Shown here in pieces: positions 1-9,970 of a DNA stretch of 64,000 nucleotides. The notes under the pieces were generated by a model. It made no database searches, was not told where the DNA came from, and saw only the letters and a program-made list of their open reading frames with translations. Within the stretch, counting starts at the first letter, position 1. Each line of letters begins with the position of its first letter. Both the position numbers and the translations under genes were made by a program. This DNA is from an uncultured Selenomonadaceae bacterium (GTDB taxonomy: Bacteria > Bacillota > Negativicutes > Selenomonadales > Selenomonadaceae), in NCBI GenBank assembly GCA_905233135.1, contig CAJOCQ010000001.1:62001-126000 (forward strand). The letters run 5' to 3'.

Positions 1-1
1 T

Positions 2-292
2 TTGGGCGCGTCGCCTTTCAAGGCGTTTATAAGTGTAGTGTTGCCTGAATTGCGTCCGAGCATTTTTGCGGGCTTTTTGTTGGCGTTTACAATGTCGGCG
101 GACGATTTTATAATAACGTACTTCACGCGCGGTGCGGGCGTCGATACATTGCCGACAGAAATTTATTCGCAGCTGAAATTGGGCATTCATCCCGAAATGT
201 ACGCGCTCTCAACACTTGTATTTTTCACGGTTTTAATTTTCGTGATACTTTTTGCATTTAACAGAAAAAAACTTGGCGAGGAGGTTTTATAG
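2..292 (+). CDS. potC: Spermidine/putrescine ABC transporter permease (PotC-like), 5'-truncated by window edge
   Basis: ORF protein with inner-membrane permease C-terminus (LPELRPSIFAGFLLAFTMSADDFIITYF); directly followed by PotD-like lipoprotein. Confidence 0.85.
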   Translation: MGASPFKAFISVVLPELRPSIFAGFLLAFTMSADDFIITYFTRGAGVDTLPTEIYSQLKLGIHPEMYALSTLVFFTVLIFVILFAFNRKKLGEEVL

Positions 293-1347
293 TGAAAAAA
301 ATTCTTGCCTTGCTGATTTTTGGAATTTTTATAAGCGGCTGCAGTTTTGCCAAAAATGAAGACGAAGGCGAAAATGTTTTGTACGTGTATAATTGGGGCG
401 ATTATCTGGATATGGAAACCGTTAAAAAATTCGAGGAAGAAACGGGCATAACGGTTATTTATGACGAATACGACACCAATGAAAGTATGTACCCGCGCAT
501 TGCCGAAGGCGCAATTCATTATGACGTTATCTGCCCTTCGGATTATATGATTCAGAAAATGATTGACAACGATTTAATTCAGCCGCTGGACTTTGAAAAA
601 CTTCCCAACGCCAAAAAATATATCGGCGAAAAATTTTTTGAGCAGTCAAGAACTTTTGACCCGGAAAATAAATATTCGGTGCCGTATTGTTGGGGAACAG
701 TCGGCATAATGTACGATACAAGCGTTGTTGAGGAGCCCGTTGACAGTTGGGAAATTCTTTGGGACGAAAAATACAAAAATGAAATTTTAATGCAAGATTC
801 TTCGCGCGACGCTTTAATGATACCGCTGAAACTTATGGGGCGCAGTATGAATGAAACTGACAAAGAAATTATCGAAAAGGCGCGGGATATGTTAATAGCG
901 CAAAAGCCGCTTGTACAGGCTTACGTTGTTGACGAGGCAAGAGATAAATTAATTGGCGGCGAAGCGGCGTTGGGCGTGGTGTTTTCGGGCGAAGCTCAAA
1001 GTATTATGGACGAAAATGAGAATATGGACTTTGCTGTTCCGAAGGAAGGCACAAATTTTTGGATTGACAGTTGGGTAATTGCGAAGGACGCCGAAAACGT
1101 TGACAACGCGCACAAATTTATTGACTTTATGTGCCGCCCTGAAATTGCCGTGATAAATTTCGACCATTTGGGCTACTCGACGCCGAATATTGCAGTTAGG
1201 GAACTTGAGGAAGACGAAGATTGGAAAAATTCGCCCGTAATTTTCCCCGACCCTGAAGTTTATGAAAGTCAAGAAACCTACAAATATTTGGGCAATGAAA
1301 TGGACAGATTTTATAACCGCCAATGGATGCGCGTTAAAGTTGAATAA
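292..1347 (+). CDS. potD: Spermidine/putrescine-binding lipoprotein (PotD-like)
   Basis: Lipobox (FISGCSF), YNWGDYLDMETVKKFEEETGITVIYDEYDTNE typical of PotD; overlaps the permease stop; GTG start after GGAGG. Confidence 0.88.
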   Translation: MKKILALLIFGIFISGCSFAKNEDEGENVLYVYNWGDYLDMETVKKFEEETGITVIYDEYDTNESMYPRIAEGAIHYDVICPSDYMIQKMIDNDLIQPLDFEKLPNAKKYIGEKFFEQSRTFDPENKYSVPYCWGTVGIMYDTSVVEEPVDSWEILWDEKYKNEILMQDSSRDALMIPLKLMGRSMNETDKEIIEKARDMLIAQKPLVQAYVVDEARDKLIGGEAALGVVFSGEAQSIMDENENMDFAVPKEGTNFWIDSWVIAKDAENVDNAHKFIDFMCRPEIAVINFDHLGYSTPNIAVRELEEDEDWKNSPVIFPDPEVYESQETYKYLGNEMDRFYNRQWMRVKVE

Positions 1348-1904
1348 ATAAAAAAAATAAAAATACTGCAACTGATACAAAAATTGCTGACAGTAAAATT
1401 TTTATCAACAATGTATCAAATTCCTTTCAAAAAGTTCCAAAAAATTTTACAAACACGCGCTAAAAAAATTATTATCAAAGTTGCGGCGTCATTGGATTTA
1501 CCGCAACGCTTTAGCAGTTTCAGTTTTCGTTTTGGTTGAATGCATAAAAATTAAAAGCGTCTTCGGCAGCTGAGAGCCAAGTTTGAAAAATTATCGTCCG
1601 CCAAAATGTATTTATCACTTTCAAGCGAAAAAATTTTTCGACGGGCGGAGAAGTTTCTGCAGATTTTTCTTGAAATAAAAGGGCGTTGCGATAATTTGCC
1701 GCGCCTTAACTTTCTTTCTTACTGAAACTCAACATAATTTTTTGCTACAACAGATTAATAAAAAAAACTTTCAAATCTTAGCAATTCGGCTGAAACTTCA
1801 CAAGGCAAAGAATTTTAATATTTGTTTTACAAAGTGCGCTGATTGTAAAAACGCCTTCATTGTAACTTGTGAAAAAAAATTGTCAAAAAATTTTAAATTA
1901 GTTG

Positions 1905-1934
1905 TTGCAAGTTTGAAATGAAATGTGCTAAAAT
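1905..1934 (+). promoter_or_regulatory. Putative sigma70-type promoter of fba
   Basis: TTGCAA (1905-1910), 18-nt spacer, TAAAAT (1929-1934). Confidence 0.5.
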
Positions 1935-1999
1935 AACCGCGTAAGTAAGGAGCGTTTAAAGCTCTAAGAAATACGGTATAATTTTAGGAGGAATGCTAA

Positions 2000-2998
2000 A
2001 TGCCTTTGATTAAAACAACTGCGATGTTCAAAAAAGCCTATGAAGGCGGCTTTGCTATTGGTGCGTTCAACGTCAACAATATGGAAATTGTACAAGGTAT
2101 CACAAGCGCGGCAGCAGAACTTAATTCGCCCGTTATTCTCCAATGCTCCGCAGGCGCAAGAAAGTATGCAAATTCCCGCTATCTCGTACACCTCGTAAAA
2201 GCGGCTCTTGAAGTAAATGATATTCCGATTGCATTGCACTTGGATCACGGTCCCGATTACGCAACTTGCAAATCTTGTATTGACGACGGCTTTACTTCTG
2301 TTATGTTCGACGGCTCTCATTATCCTTTCAAAGAAAATATCGAAAAAACAAAGGAAGTTGTAGAATACGCGCACGCTCATAACGTTGTTGTTGAAGCGGA
2401 ACTCGGACAACTCGCAGGCGTTGAAGACGATGTCAGCGTTGACGCCGATAAAGCGCACTACACAAAACCTGAAGAAGTTGAAGAATTTGTAAGCAAAACA
2501 GGCGTTGACTCTTTGGCTATCGCTATCGGCACTTCGCACGGCGCATTCAAATTTAAGCCCGAACAATGCACCCGCAACCCTGAAACAGGCGTTCTTGAAC
2601 CTCCTTCTCTTCGTTTCGACATCCTCGCCGAAATTGAAAAGAAAATCCCCGAATTCCCGATTGTCCTTCACGGCGCAAGCTCCGTTATTCCCAAATATGT
2701 AAAAATTATTAACGATAACGGCGGCAAACTCGATGACGCTATTGGTATTCCCGAAGACCAACTCCGCAAAGCGGCTAAATCTGCAGTCTGCAAGATTAAC
2801 ATTGACTCCGACCTCCGCCTCGCTATGACAGCCGGTATTCGCGAACACTTTATGGCTCATCCCGAACATTTTGACCCCCGTCAATACATTGCTCCGGGCA
2901 GAGACTATATCAAAGAATTGGTTATGCACAAAATTAAGGAAGTTCTCGGCTCTGAAAACAGCGCAGCTGATATCATGGCTCTTGTCAATCAATACTAA
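2000..2998 (+). CDS. fba: Class II fructose-bisphosphate aldolase
   Basis: GAFNVNNMEIVQGI, LHLDHGPDYATC, MFDGSHYPFKENI, EAELGQLAGVEDD, LHGASSV motifs. Confidence 0.93.
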   Translation: MPLIKTTAMFKKAYEGGFAIGAFNVNNMEIVQGITSAAAELNSPVILQCSAGARKYANSRYLVHLVKAALEVNDIPIALHLDHGPDYATCKSCIDDGFTSVMFDGSHYPFKENIEKTKEVVEYAHAHNVVVEAELGQLAGVEDDVSVDADKAHYTKPEEVEEFVSKTGVDSLAIAIGTSHGAFKFKPEQCTRNPETGVLEPPSLRFDILAEIEKKIPEFPIVLHGASSVIPKYVKIINDNGGKLDDAIGIPEDQLRKAAKSAVCKINIDSDLRLAMTAGIREHFMAHPEHFDPRQYIAPGRDYIKELVMHKIKEVLGSENSAADIMALVNQY

Positions 2999-3035
2999 GA
3001 CTTTTCGCCCTTCAAAGGGCACCTAAAATAAAATT

Positions 3036-3061
3036 GCCGTCCTTAGCGGGGCGGCTTTTTT
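3036..3061 (+). terminator. Rho-independent terminator after fba
   Basis: GCCGtCC-ttagc-GGgCGGC hairpin followed by T6. Confidence 0.75.
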
Positions 3062-3201
3062 AATGCAGGGAAATTTTTCGGCGCGTTGAAAATAATTGAA
3101 ACGCTTTAAACCTGCGCGACTTCGTTTAAAAATTCTTATTGCAAGTTAGAAAATTTTGACGCGCTGCATTTAGGCGGCGTTTTTTAGTTTAGGGGGATTT
3201 T

Positions 3202-6200
3202 ATGAATTGGACTGAACAGCAACAAAAAGCCATTGACAGCCGCAATAAAAATTTGTTGGTTGCCGCCGCCGCAGGAAGCGGCAAAACCGCCGTGCTTGTC
3301 GAAAGAATTGTTAAACTTATCGAAGAGGATAATTTTGACGTTGACAAAATGCTGATTGTAACTTTTACCAACGCCGCCGCTGCCGAAATGAAAGCACGTA
3401 TTCACAAACGCATTACCGAAAAAATTTCCGCCAATAATTTTTCCGAAGAAACAGAAAAACTTGAACGCCAAACAATTTTGCTCAGCGGCGCGTCAATTAT
3501 GACTTTCCACGCCTTTTGCCTTTCTGTTTTAAAACGTCATTTCGCCAAAATTAATCTTGACCCGCGTTTCAGGGAAGCCGATGAACACGAGCTGAACATT
3601 ATCAAGCAGGAAGTTATTGAAGATTTGCTGGAAAAAAAGTACGAGCAACAAGAAGCCGCTTTTATAAAGTTTACCGACAATTTCGGCGGCAATATGCAGG
3701 GCGATTCGGATTTATACAAATTAATTATCAAGTTGCATTCTTTTTCGCAAAGCCGCCCGTATCCTCAAGCGTGGTTAAAATCTTTGGTTGCAATGTATGA
3801 AAATCCAAAAACTTTCAAACTTGACAGCGGCGAAAATTTTTTGGCGGCACTTCAAAATTTCGCACTTTCTCAAGCCAAAATTTTTATTAACTACGCCAAA
3901 GAAAAATCTTCCAACTTCAAAAATCAAGCCGTATTTTATAACCAAAAAAAATTAAACATTGGAATAAAAGCCGCCGAAAGTGACGCCGCGCAAATTTCAG
4001 ATATTGCCGCGTCAATCGACGATTGGGACAAACTTTTTGAAAAGTTGCAACTGCTTGAATTTGTGCGCCTCGACGCCGGCAGAAAATTGCCCGCCGATAT
4101 TCAAGAAATTAAGGACGAATTAAAAATTATTCGTGACAGCTACAAGACTAAAATTTTAAACCTGCGCGAAAATTTCATTACAACGTCAACCGCCGAAATT
4201 ATTTCAGAAATGCAAATTTTGGCTGAATACGTTCGCCAACTCGTCAACGTGACCATTGAATTTGATAACGCCTTCGCCGCCGCCAAGCGTGACAAAAATA
4301 TTATCGATTTCAACGATATGGAACACCTTGCACTGAAAATTTTTAATGAAAATCCCGCCGCCGCGCAGATTTACCGCGATAAATTCAACGTCATTATGGT
4401 TGACGAATACCAAGATACCAACGGCGTGCAAGAAGAAATTATCAGCAAGATTGTTCGCCAAAATAATTTTTTTGCCGTCGGCGACGTCAAGCAGTCAATT
4501 TACCGCTTCAGGAACGCCGATCCTACTATTTTTCTTGACAAATATAAAAATTTTCCGCTTGACGAAAACTGCGAAAAAATTGACCTTTCGGCGAATTTCC
4601 GCTCCCGCAAAAATGTTATCGACGCCGTTAATTTTGTCTTTGAAAATATTATGACTGAAGAAAATTATGAAATTGACTATGACGAAGACGCGCGGCTGAA
4701 TCTCGGCGCAAATTATCCTGCAGGCGAAAATACTTTTGACGAACGCGCAGAAATTTTGGTTATAGGCACTAGGCAGGAGGCACCAGGCACTAGGGAGAGT
4801 GACGAAGAAGACGCCGAATTTTCGCCCGATTATGATAAACTTGAAATTGAAATGCAAGTTATTGCCGAAAAAATTAATTCGCTGATTCGCGCAGAAAAAA
4901 ATATTTGGGATAAGGATTTGAACGGCTACAGAAAAATTGAATTTAGGGATATTGTAATTTTGTTCCGCTCGATTGACAGAGCCGCCGCGCAAATTGTCGA
5001 AATCCTTCAAAAAAATAATATTCCCGCGTACGCCGCCGATAAGGACGGCTATTTTCGCGCAGTCGAAATTCAAACTGTACTTTGCCTGCTGAAAATTTTG
5101 GACAACGCCCGCCAAGATATTCCTTTGGCAACGGTTTTACTTAGTCCTATCGGCGGATTCAGCGCGGAAGATTTGGCGCACTTGCGAATTAATGACAGGG
5201 CGGCAGATTTATTTTCGCTTATCAGCGGCGAAGATAAATATAAAAATTTTCTTGAGAAAATAAATCGTTGGCGTGAAATTGCACGTCAAGTCAGCGTTCC
5301 CGAACTTTTAAATTTGATTTACAGAGAAACGGGCTATTACGATTACTGCGCGAATTACGGCAGAATTGCGCAGGCAAATTTGCGAATGCTGATTGACCGC
5401 GCCGCCGCGTACGAAAAAACCGCCTTCAGAGGTTTAAGCAGATTTATTCAATTTATCAAAAAGATTAAAGATTTGGGCAACGATTTAGCCGCCGCGCGTA
5501 CACTTTCAGAAAGTGAAAACGTTGTGCGCGTGATGACTGTTCATAAAAGCAAGGGCTTGGAATTTCCCGTTGTATTTGTTGCGGGACTCGGCAAAAAATT
5601 TAATTTTCAGGATTTGAAAGAAAATGTTATCACGCACAGAAATTTTGGCGTCGGGATTTTGCGCCCGCTTGAAAATTCTGTGCGCGTCAACACCTTCGCC
5701 CGTCGAATTATTTCTCAAAAAGTTAAAGCCGAAATGAAGGCTGAAGAATTGCGGATTCTTTACGTTGCAATGACGCGCGCCAAAGAAAAATTAATTTTAA
5801 GCGGCATTTCTGCAGGCAATGTTTCAGAAAAAATAAATTGCCCGTTCGATTGGCTTTTAAATTTGGAACTTGAAAAATTTTTTAATGTTACTGAAATTGA
5901 TTCTGCCAACATTAAAATTGTTGACGTTAAACCGCCTGAAAAAACTGAAGAAAAAATTTCTGCCGAAATTGAAAAATTGCCTGCGCTTGAAAATATTCCC
6001 GCAAAATTTTCTGTTACAGAAATCAAACGCCGCCTCAATGAAGATGAACAGGTTGAAACTTTCACGGCGCAAAAGCATATTTATCACCGCCCGAATTTTT
6101 TGCAGCAAAAAGAAATTAGCGGCGCGGAATACGGGACGCTTATGCATAGCGTTATGCAACATTTAGATTTTGGCGGAGATTTGACACGCGCGGGAATTTT

Positions 6201-6627
6201 GGCACAGATTGAAAATTTTATTTCCTTGCAAATAATTAATCCCGAACACGCCGAAATTGTCGAACGTCGCGCAGATATTATTGCAAAATTTTTTCAAAGT
6301 GAAGTCGGAAAAAAAGCCGTCCACGCGCAGGAAATTTACAAAGAATTGCCCTTCAGTTATTTTGTTGACGCAAAAAGTACAACGCTTTTTGACAGCGAAG
6401 ACAGAATTTTGATTCAGGGAATAATTGACTTGCTTTTTAAGTATGACGGCAAATGGTTTTTGATTGACTACAAAACAGACAGGAACAACACGGACGAACA
6501 TTTTCGACAGGAATACCGCCAACAAATTTTTTACTATGTGCAGGCGGTTGAGGCAATGGCGAAAATTAAAATTGACGCGCGCTATTTGTACTTGCTAGGC
6601 GCGGGCAGATTTATTGAAATTGCTTGA
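3202..6627 (+). CDS. addA: ATP-dependent helicase/nuclease subunit A (AddA)
   Basis: 1141 aa UvrD-like: Walker A AAAAGSGKTAVLVERI, DEYQDTN, GDVKQSIYRFRNADP, VMTVHKSKGLEFPVVFV, C-terminal nuclease LIDYKTD. Confidence 0.92.
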   Translation: MNWTEQQQKAIDSRNKNLLVAAAAGSGKTAVLVERIVKLIEEDNFDVDKMLIVTFTNAAAAEMKARIHKRITEKISANNFSEETEKLERQTILLSGASIMTFHAFCLSVLKRHFAKINLDPRFREADEHELNIIKQEVIEDLLEKKYEQQEAAFIKFTDNFGGNMQGDSDLYKLIIKLHSFSQSRPYPQAWLKSLVAMYENPKTFKLDSGENFLAALQNFALSQAKIFINYAKEKSSNFKNQAVFYNQKKLNIGIKAAESDAAQISDIAASIDDWDKLFEKLQLLEFVRLDAGRKLPADIQEIKDELKIIRDSYKTKILNLRENFITTSTAEIISEMQILAEYVRQLVNVTIEFDNAFAAAKRDKNIIDFNDMEHLALKIFNENPAAAQIYRDKFNVIMVDEYQDTNGVQEEIISKIVRQNNFFAVGDVKQSIYRFRNADPTIFLDKYKNFPLDENCEKIDLSANFRSRKNVIDAVNFVFENIMTEENYEIDYDEDARLNLGANYPAGENTFDERAEILVIGTRQEAPGTRESDEEDAEFSPDYDKLEIEMQVIAEKINSLIRAEKNIWDKDLNGYRKIEFRDIVILFRSIDRAAAQIVEILQKNNIPAYAADKDGYFRAVEIQTVLCLLKILDNARQDIPLATVLLSPIGGFSAEDLAHLRINDRAADLFSLISGEDKYKNFLEKINRWREIARQVSVPELLNLIYRETGYYDYCANYGRIAQANLRMLIDRAAAYEKTAFRGLSRFIQFIKKIKDLGNDLAAARTLSESENVVRVMTVHKSKGLEFPVVFVAGLGKKFNFQDLKENVITHRNFGVGILRPLENSVRVNTFARRIISQKVKAEMKAEELRILYVAMTRAKEKLILSGISAGNVSEKINCPFDWLLNLELEKFFNVTEIDSANIKIVDVKPPEKTEEKISAEIEKLPALENIPAKFSVTEIKRRLNEDEQVETFTAQKHIYHRPNFLQQKEISGAEYGTLMHSVMQHLDFGGDLTRAGILAQIENFISLQIINPEHAEIVERRADIIAKFFQSEVGKKAVHAQEIYKELPFSYFVDAKSTTLFDSEDRILIQGIIDLLFKYDGKWFLIDYKTDRNNTDEHFRQEYRQQIFYYVQAVEAMAKIKIDARYLYLLGAGRFIEIA
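4763..4797 (+). repeat. Heptanucleotide-periodic repeat inserted in addA coding sequence
   Basis: taggcac taggcag gaggcac caggcac tagggag; encodes IGTRQEAPGTRES within AddA. Confidence 0.7.
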
Positions 6628-6788
6628 GCAAAAATAAAAAATTTTTATAATACAAATTCAGCGTAGGAAAATTTATTAAAATTGTCAAATTTAACAAAAC
6701 TTGCCGAAATTACGATAAAAAAAATGGTAGATGGAACTACAAAATTTTCAGCTGAAATGTAAAAATAATATAGGGGAAGTGGTAAACG

Positions 6789-7649
6789 ATGTGGCGAGGG
6801 CTCTACACGGCGGCAACTGGTATGATAACAGAAGCGCGGCGCACTGACGTAATATCAAACAATTTAGCCAATGCCGCTACTACCGGCTATAAAAAAGATA
6901 CAGCCGTACACCATGAATTTAGAAATATGCTGATAAAACGTTTTTACGATAAAGATAACGGCGGCGGCGCAGGTGTACCGGCTAATGGACTCCTCGACAC
7001 GGACAGCGGCGATGTTACCAAATTTAAAGGATTTAACGCGGATTCTCAAAACGCGCCCGAAGTAGGACAGCTCGGCTTAGGGTCTTACATTGCTGAAATT
7101 GCGGTTGATTATTCGCAAGGCTCGTTTGAAAGTACGGGCAATACTTTTGATTTGGCTATTGCCGGCGAAGGTTTTTTTGCTATACAGACGCCGCAAGGAA
7201 TACGCTACACGCGTAACGGAGCTTTTTTTAAAAATCAAAACGGCGTACTGCAAGATATTCGCGGCTATAATTTGCTCGATACACGCGGCAACGCTATTAC
7301 TATTCCTGCGAATACTGCAGACTCAAGAATTACAGTCGGCGGCGACGGCTCCATTTTTATTAACGGGCAAAATCAGCCGCTTGCACAAATTCAAATTGTA
7401 CAGTTCGATAACCGCTTAGCCGTCCAAAAACAGGGCGATAACCTTTTCTACGCGGTAAACAACGCACAACCCCAACCCGCAACAGGTCAAGTTATGCAGG
7501 GGATGTTGGAAAAATCGAACGTTGAAATAGTTCGTGAAATGGTTGAACTTATACATAATCACAGGCTTTACGAGGCTAATGCAAAAGCCGTGACTACACA
7601 AGATACAATGCTCGATAATTCGGTTAATCAAGTCGGGCGTTTAAGTTAA
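6789..7649 (+). CDS. Flagellar hook-basal body (rod) protein, FlgF/FlgG family
   Basis: MWRGLYTAATGMITEARRTDVISNNLANAATTGYKK N-terminus and VEIVREMVELIHNHRLYEANAKAV C-terminus. Confidence 0.88.
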   Translation: MWRGLYTAATGMITEARRTDVISNNLANAATTGYKKDTAVHHEFRNMLIKRFYDKDNGGGAGVPANGLLDTDSGDVTKFKGFNADSQNAPEVGQLGLGSYIAEIAVDYSQGSFESTGNTFDLAIAGEGFFAIQTPQGIRYTRNGAFFKNQNGVLQDIRGYNLLDTRGNAITIPANTADSRITVGGDGSIFINGQNQPLAQIQIVQFDNRLAVQKQGDNLFYAVNNAQPQPATGQVMQGMLEKSNVEIVREMVELIHNHRLYEANAKAVTTQDTMLDNSVNQVGRLS

Positions 7650-7737
7650 GGAGTTAATTGAACAACAGGTAGAACAATTTGCCGGCACTTTAAATAGTGT
7701 CGGCTTTTTTTAGTTTTTATTTTTTTTAGTTTTAAAT

Positions 7738-7910
7738 GTACTTTCTTTTTTCCGAAGCAAAAAAAGAAAGTACCAAAGAAAAAATGCTTTTTTTCCGCCC
7801 GTCAGGGCCGCTCGGTTCAAATACGCTCGTAGTCAGTGAGCCCCTTTTGGGGGCGCAAACTTTTTCCTACGCTTCTAAAAAATAGTAAGCTGCGGCTTTA
7901 GTGACGGGCG
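7738..7910. repeat. Dispersed structured intergenic element, copy 1
   Basis: Hairpin GTACTTTCTTTTTT...AAAAAAGAAAGTAC, then CGCCCGTCA ... TGACGGGCG terminal inverted repeats, inner GCCCCTTTTGGGGGC and TTTTTCCTACGC. Confidence 0.85.
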
Positions 7911-7932
7911 GATTTTTCTTTTCACTACTGAT

Positions 7933-9240
7933 TTACTTTCTATTCAACAACGCCGAAAAAATCGGCTTGCCGCCGCAAATGTCCGCCGCCATAAACGCCG
8001 CGCCGCTTACTATCGTTAAAGTTAAAAGGTATGAAAATTGCCCCGTTGTTTCCATTATCAGCAAGCAACCTGTTACGGGAGCTTTTACCACCGCCGCAAA
8101 AAATGCCGCCATTCCGAAAACTATTAAAAGCGTTGTCCATTCCGCCGAAAAAAATCCCAAACTCGCGCCTATATCTGCGAAAATTTTCCCGCCCAATGCT
8201 CCGACCGTCAACAGCGGCAAAAATACGCCGCCCGCCGCGCCCGTTCCAAAACAAATTAACGTAAATAACCATTTGCCCAAAAATAAAATTATCGTCATTG
8301 ACGAATTAAATTGCGCATTCAATAAATCGTCAACCAAAACATTCCCGCAACCTAAAATTTGCGGCAACATCACGCCGAGCGGCAGTATTAAAAGCAGCGG
8401 CAACAAAAATCTTTTCACGCCGAATATTTTTAATTTGTCGTAAACGTCCAAAGAAATTAGCATTGTTCGCGTAAACATTGCGCCCAATATTCCCAAGAAT
8501 ATTCCAAGCAGTACGAAATAAAAAAATATTTTCAGCGGCGCGGCTGACATTTCGGCGAATATTCCCAAAGTCGGTACTTTCAAAATTTCAGGCACCGTCA
8601 AAGGTTGCGCCGTTATCGTTTCGAAAATCGGGCGCACGCCGAAAATTAATTCTGTTACCGCCGACGCCGTGATTGACGCCGTTAAAGTTGCAACCAAAAT
8701 TTCGGGCGAAAATTTTTTGTGCAATTCTTCAATGCAGAAAATCACGCCCGCCAATGGTGCGTTGAATACTGCCGCCAATCCCGCGCCCGCGCCCGCCGTC
8801 AATAAAATATCGCCTTCAATGTGGCTTTTTTTGCTGAAAAAATTTCCTACGCACGCGCCGAATTGTACCGCTATTCCTGCGCGCCCTAAAGACAAGCCCG
8901 CGCCTATTCCCAAAATCACCGTCGCAAATTTTATAAAAATTAATCTCAAAGGCTTGTACATTGTCGCCGCGCCCTGTAACATTCCCTTAATTTGCGGAAT
9001 GCCGCTCCCTGCAACTTGTTTATCGAACGCTATTGCGTGCGCCAAAAATATTGCTACAAAAATTAATGTTATCAGCGTCAAAAAAATTTTTTCCGCGCTT
9101 AAATTATGAAACCATAACGGGCGCAAAATATCTGCCGCGTCAAGCAAAATTCTTAACGCCGTTACTATTACGCCAGTGAAAATTCCAATTAATAATCCCT
9201 CGAAAAATAATCGCAATCTGTAAAATCGTCGATTTGCCAA
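7933..9240 (-). CDS. ClC-family chloride channel/transporter
   Basis: GSGIPQIKG, LGRAGIAVQFGA, NAPLAGVIFCIEE, FGTGAAGGVFLPLL motifs. Confidence 0.9.
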   Translation of the reverse strand: MANRRFYRLRLFFEGLLIGIFTGVIVTALRILLDAADILRPLWFHNLSAEKIFLTLITLIFVAIFLAHAIAFDKQVAGSGIPQIKGMLQGAATMYKPLRLIFIKFATVILGIGAGLSLGRAGIAVQFGACVGNFFSKKSHIEGDILLTAGAGAGLAAVFNAPLAGVIFCIEELHKKFSPEILVATLTASITASAVTELIFGVRPIFETITAQPLTVPEILKVPTLGIFAEMSAAPLKIFFYFVLLGIFLGILGAMFTRTMLISLDVYDKLKIFGVKRFLLPLLLILPLGVMLPQILGCGNVLVDDLLNAQFNSSMTIILFLGKWLFTLICFGTGAAGGVFLPLLTVGALGGKIFADIGASLGFFSAEWTTLLIVFGMAAFFAAVVKAPVTGCLLIMETTGQFSYLLTLTIVSGAAFMAADICGGKPIFSALLNRK

Positions 9241-9460
9241 AATTTTTTCCTCCGCCGAAATTTTTATTAAAGTTATTTCAAATATCGCTGTAAATGCTCA
9301 AAAATCGATTTTAAGGCAAGCTCAAATGTTTTTGAATGTTTTATATACAAAAAAATAAAAATTGTAATACGGGCATTTTAAACGCATTTACGCCGCTATA
9401 AAAAAAGCCGCCGACTTTTGCCGACGGGATTTTTTTATAAAATATTTCACGTACAAAAAA

Positions 9461-9853
9461 TTAATTGCGAGCGCGTTTCTTGTAAGGTGTAATTTCGTCA
9501 AACTGCAAATTTTTGGAATTGCCTTCCATATCAGCCAAAATAATTTCCCCAATATCAAATTGTTGCAGGAACAAAAAAGTTTCTTCATTGGGCGAATAAA
9601 GCCCCTCAATATCGGCAACAATAGCAATAGCGTCAAATTCGCGCTTGCCGTCCGAAATTGCGCGCGCCATTGCAACAACTTCCGCCGCTAAACTGTATTC
9701 GGGAATAGGATGGTCAATAGTGCAACCGCTGTACAAAGTGCCGTCCGCCGCCAAAACGCACGCGCCCGCAACTATTCCGTCGTACAAAACATAAGCATTT
9801 TTAAGTGAATCCATTGCTGTTCTAACCATTGTATCTGCAATATCGATATTCAT
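9461..9853 (-). CDS. Cytidine deaminase-fold protein, apparently lacking Zn ligands
   Basis: AGACVLAADGTLYSGCTID...SLAAEVVAMARAISDG...AIAIVADIEGLYSPNEETFLFLQQF...ITPYKKR aligns with CDA, but CAE->AAE and PCxxC->PNEET. Confidence 0.75.
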   Translation of the reverse strand: MNIDIADTMVRTAMDSLKNAYVLYDGIVAGACVLAADGTLYSGCTIDHPIPEYSLAAEVVAMARAISDGKREFDAIAIVADIEGLYSPNEETFLFLQQFDIGEIILADMEGNSKNLQFDEITPYKKRARN

Positions 9854-9970
9854 TTTATCGCCTCCTAAATCGTGTTTAATAATTTTGCCGTTGCCGAAAA
9901 AAATCCTGCTTATTTTTTAATTCTCTGTTATAATTATTGGCAGTTTATTTAAAGGGAGGTTTAAACTGCC

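Noticed and set aside
4495-5115. Long minus-strand ORFs opposite addA, fba, amidohydrolases and flgE (e.g. 1964-3022, 4495-5115, 41252-41956, 46927-47421)
   Set aside because: Shadow ORFs antisense to strongly supported genes, with biased F/N-rich composition and no recognisable motifs.
7901-8443. Plus-strand ORF of 180 aa opposite the ClC gene
   Set aside because: Antisense to a well-conserved ClC CDS; no domain recognised.
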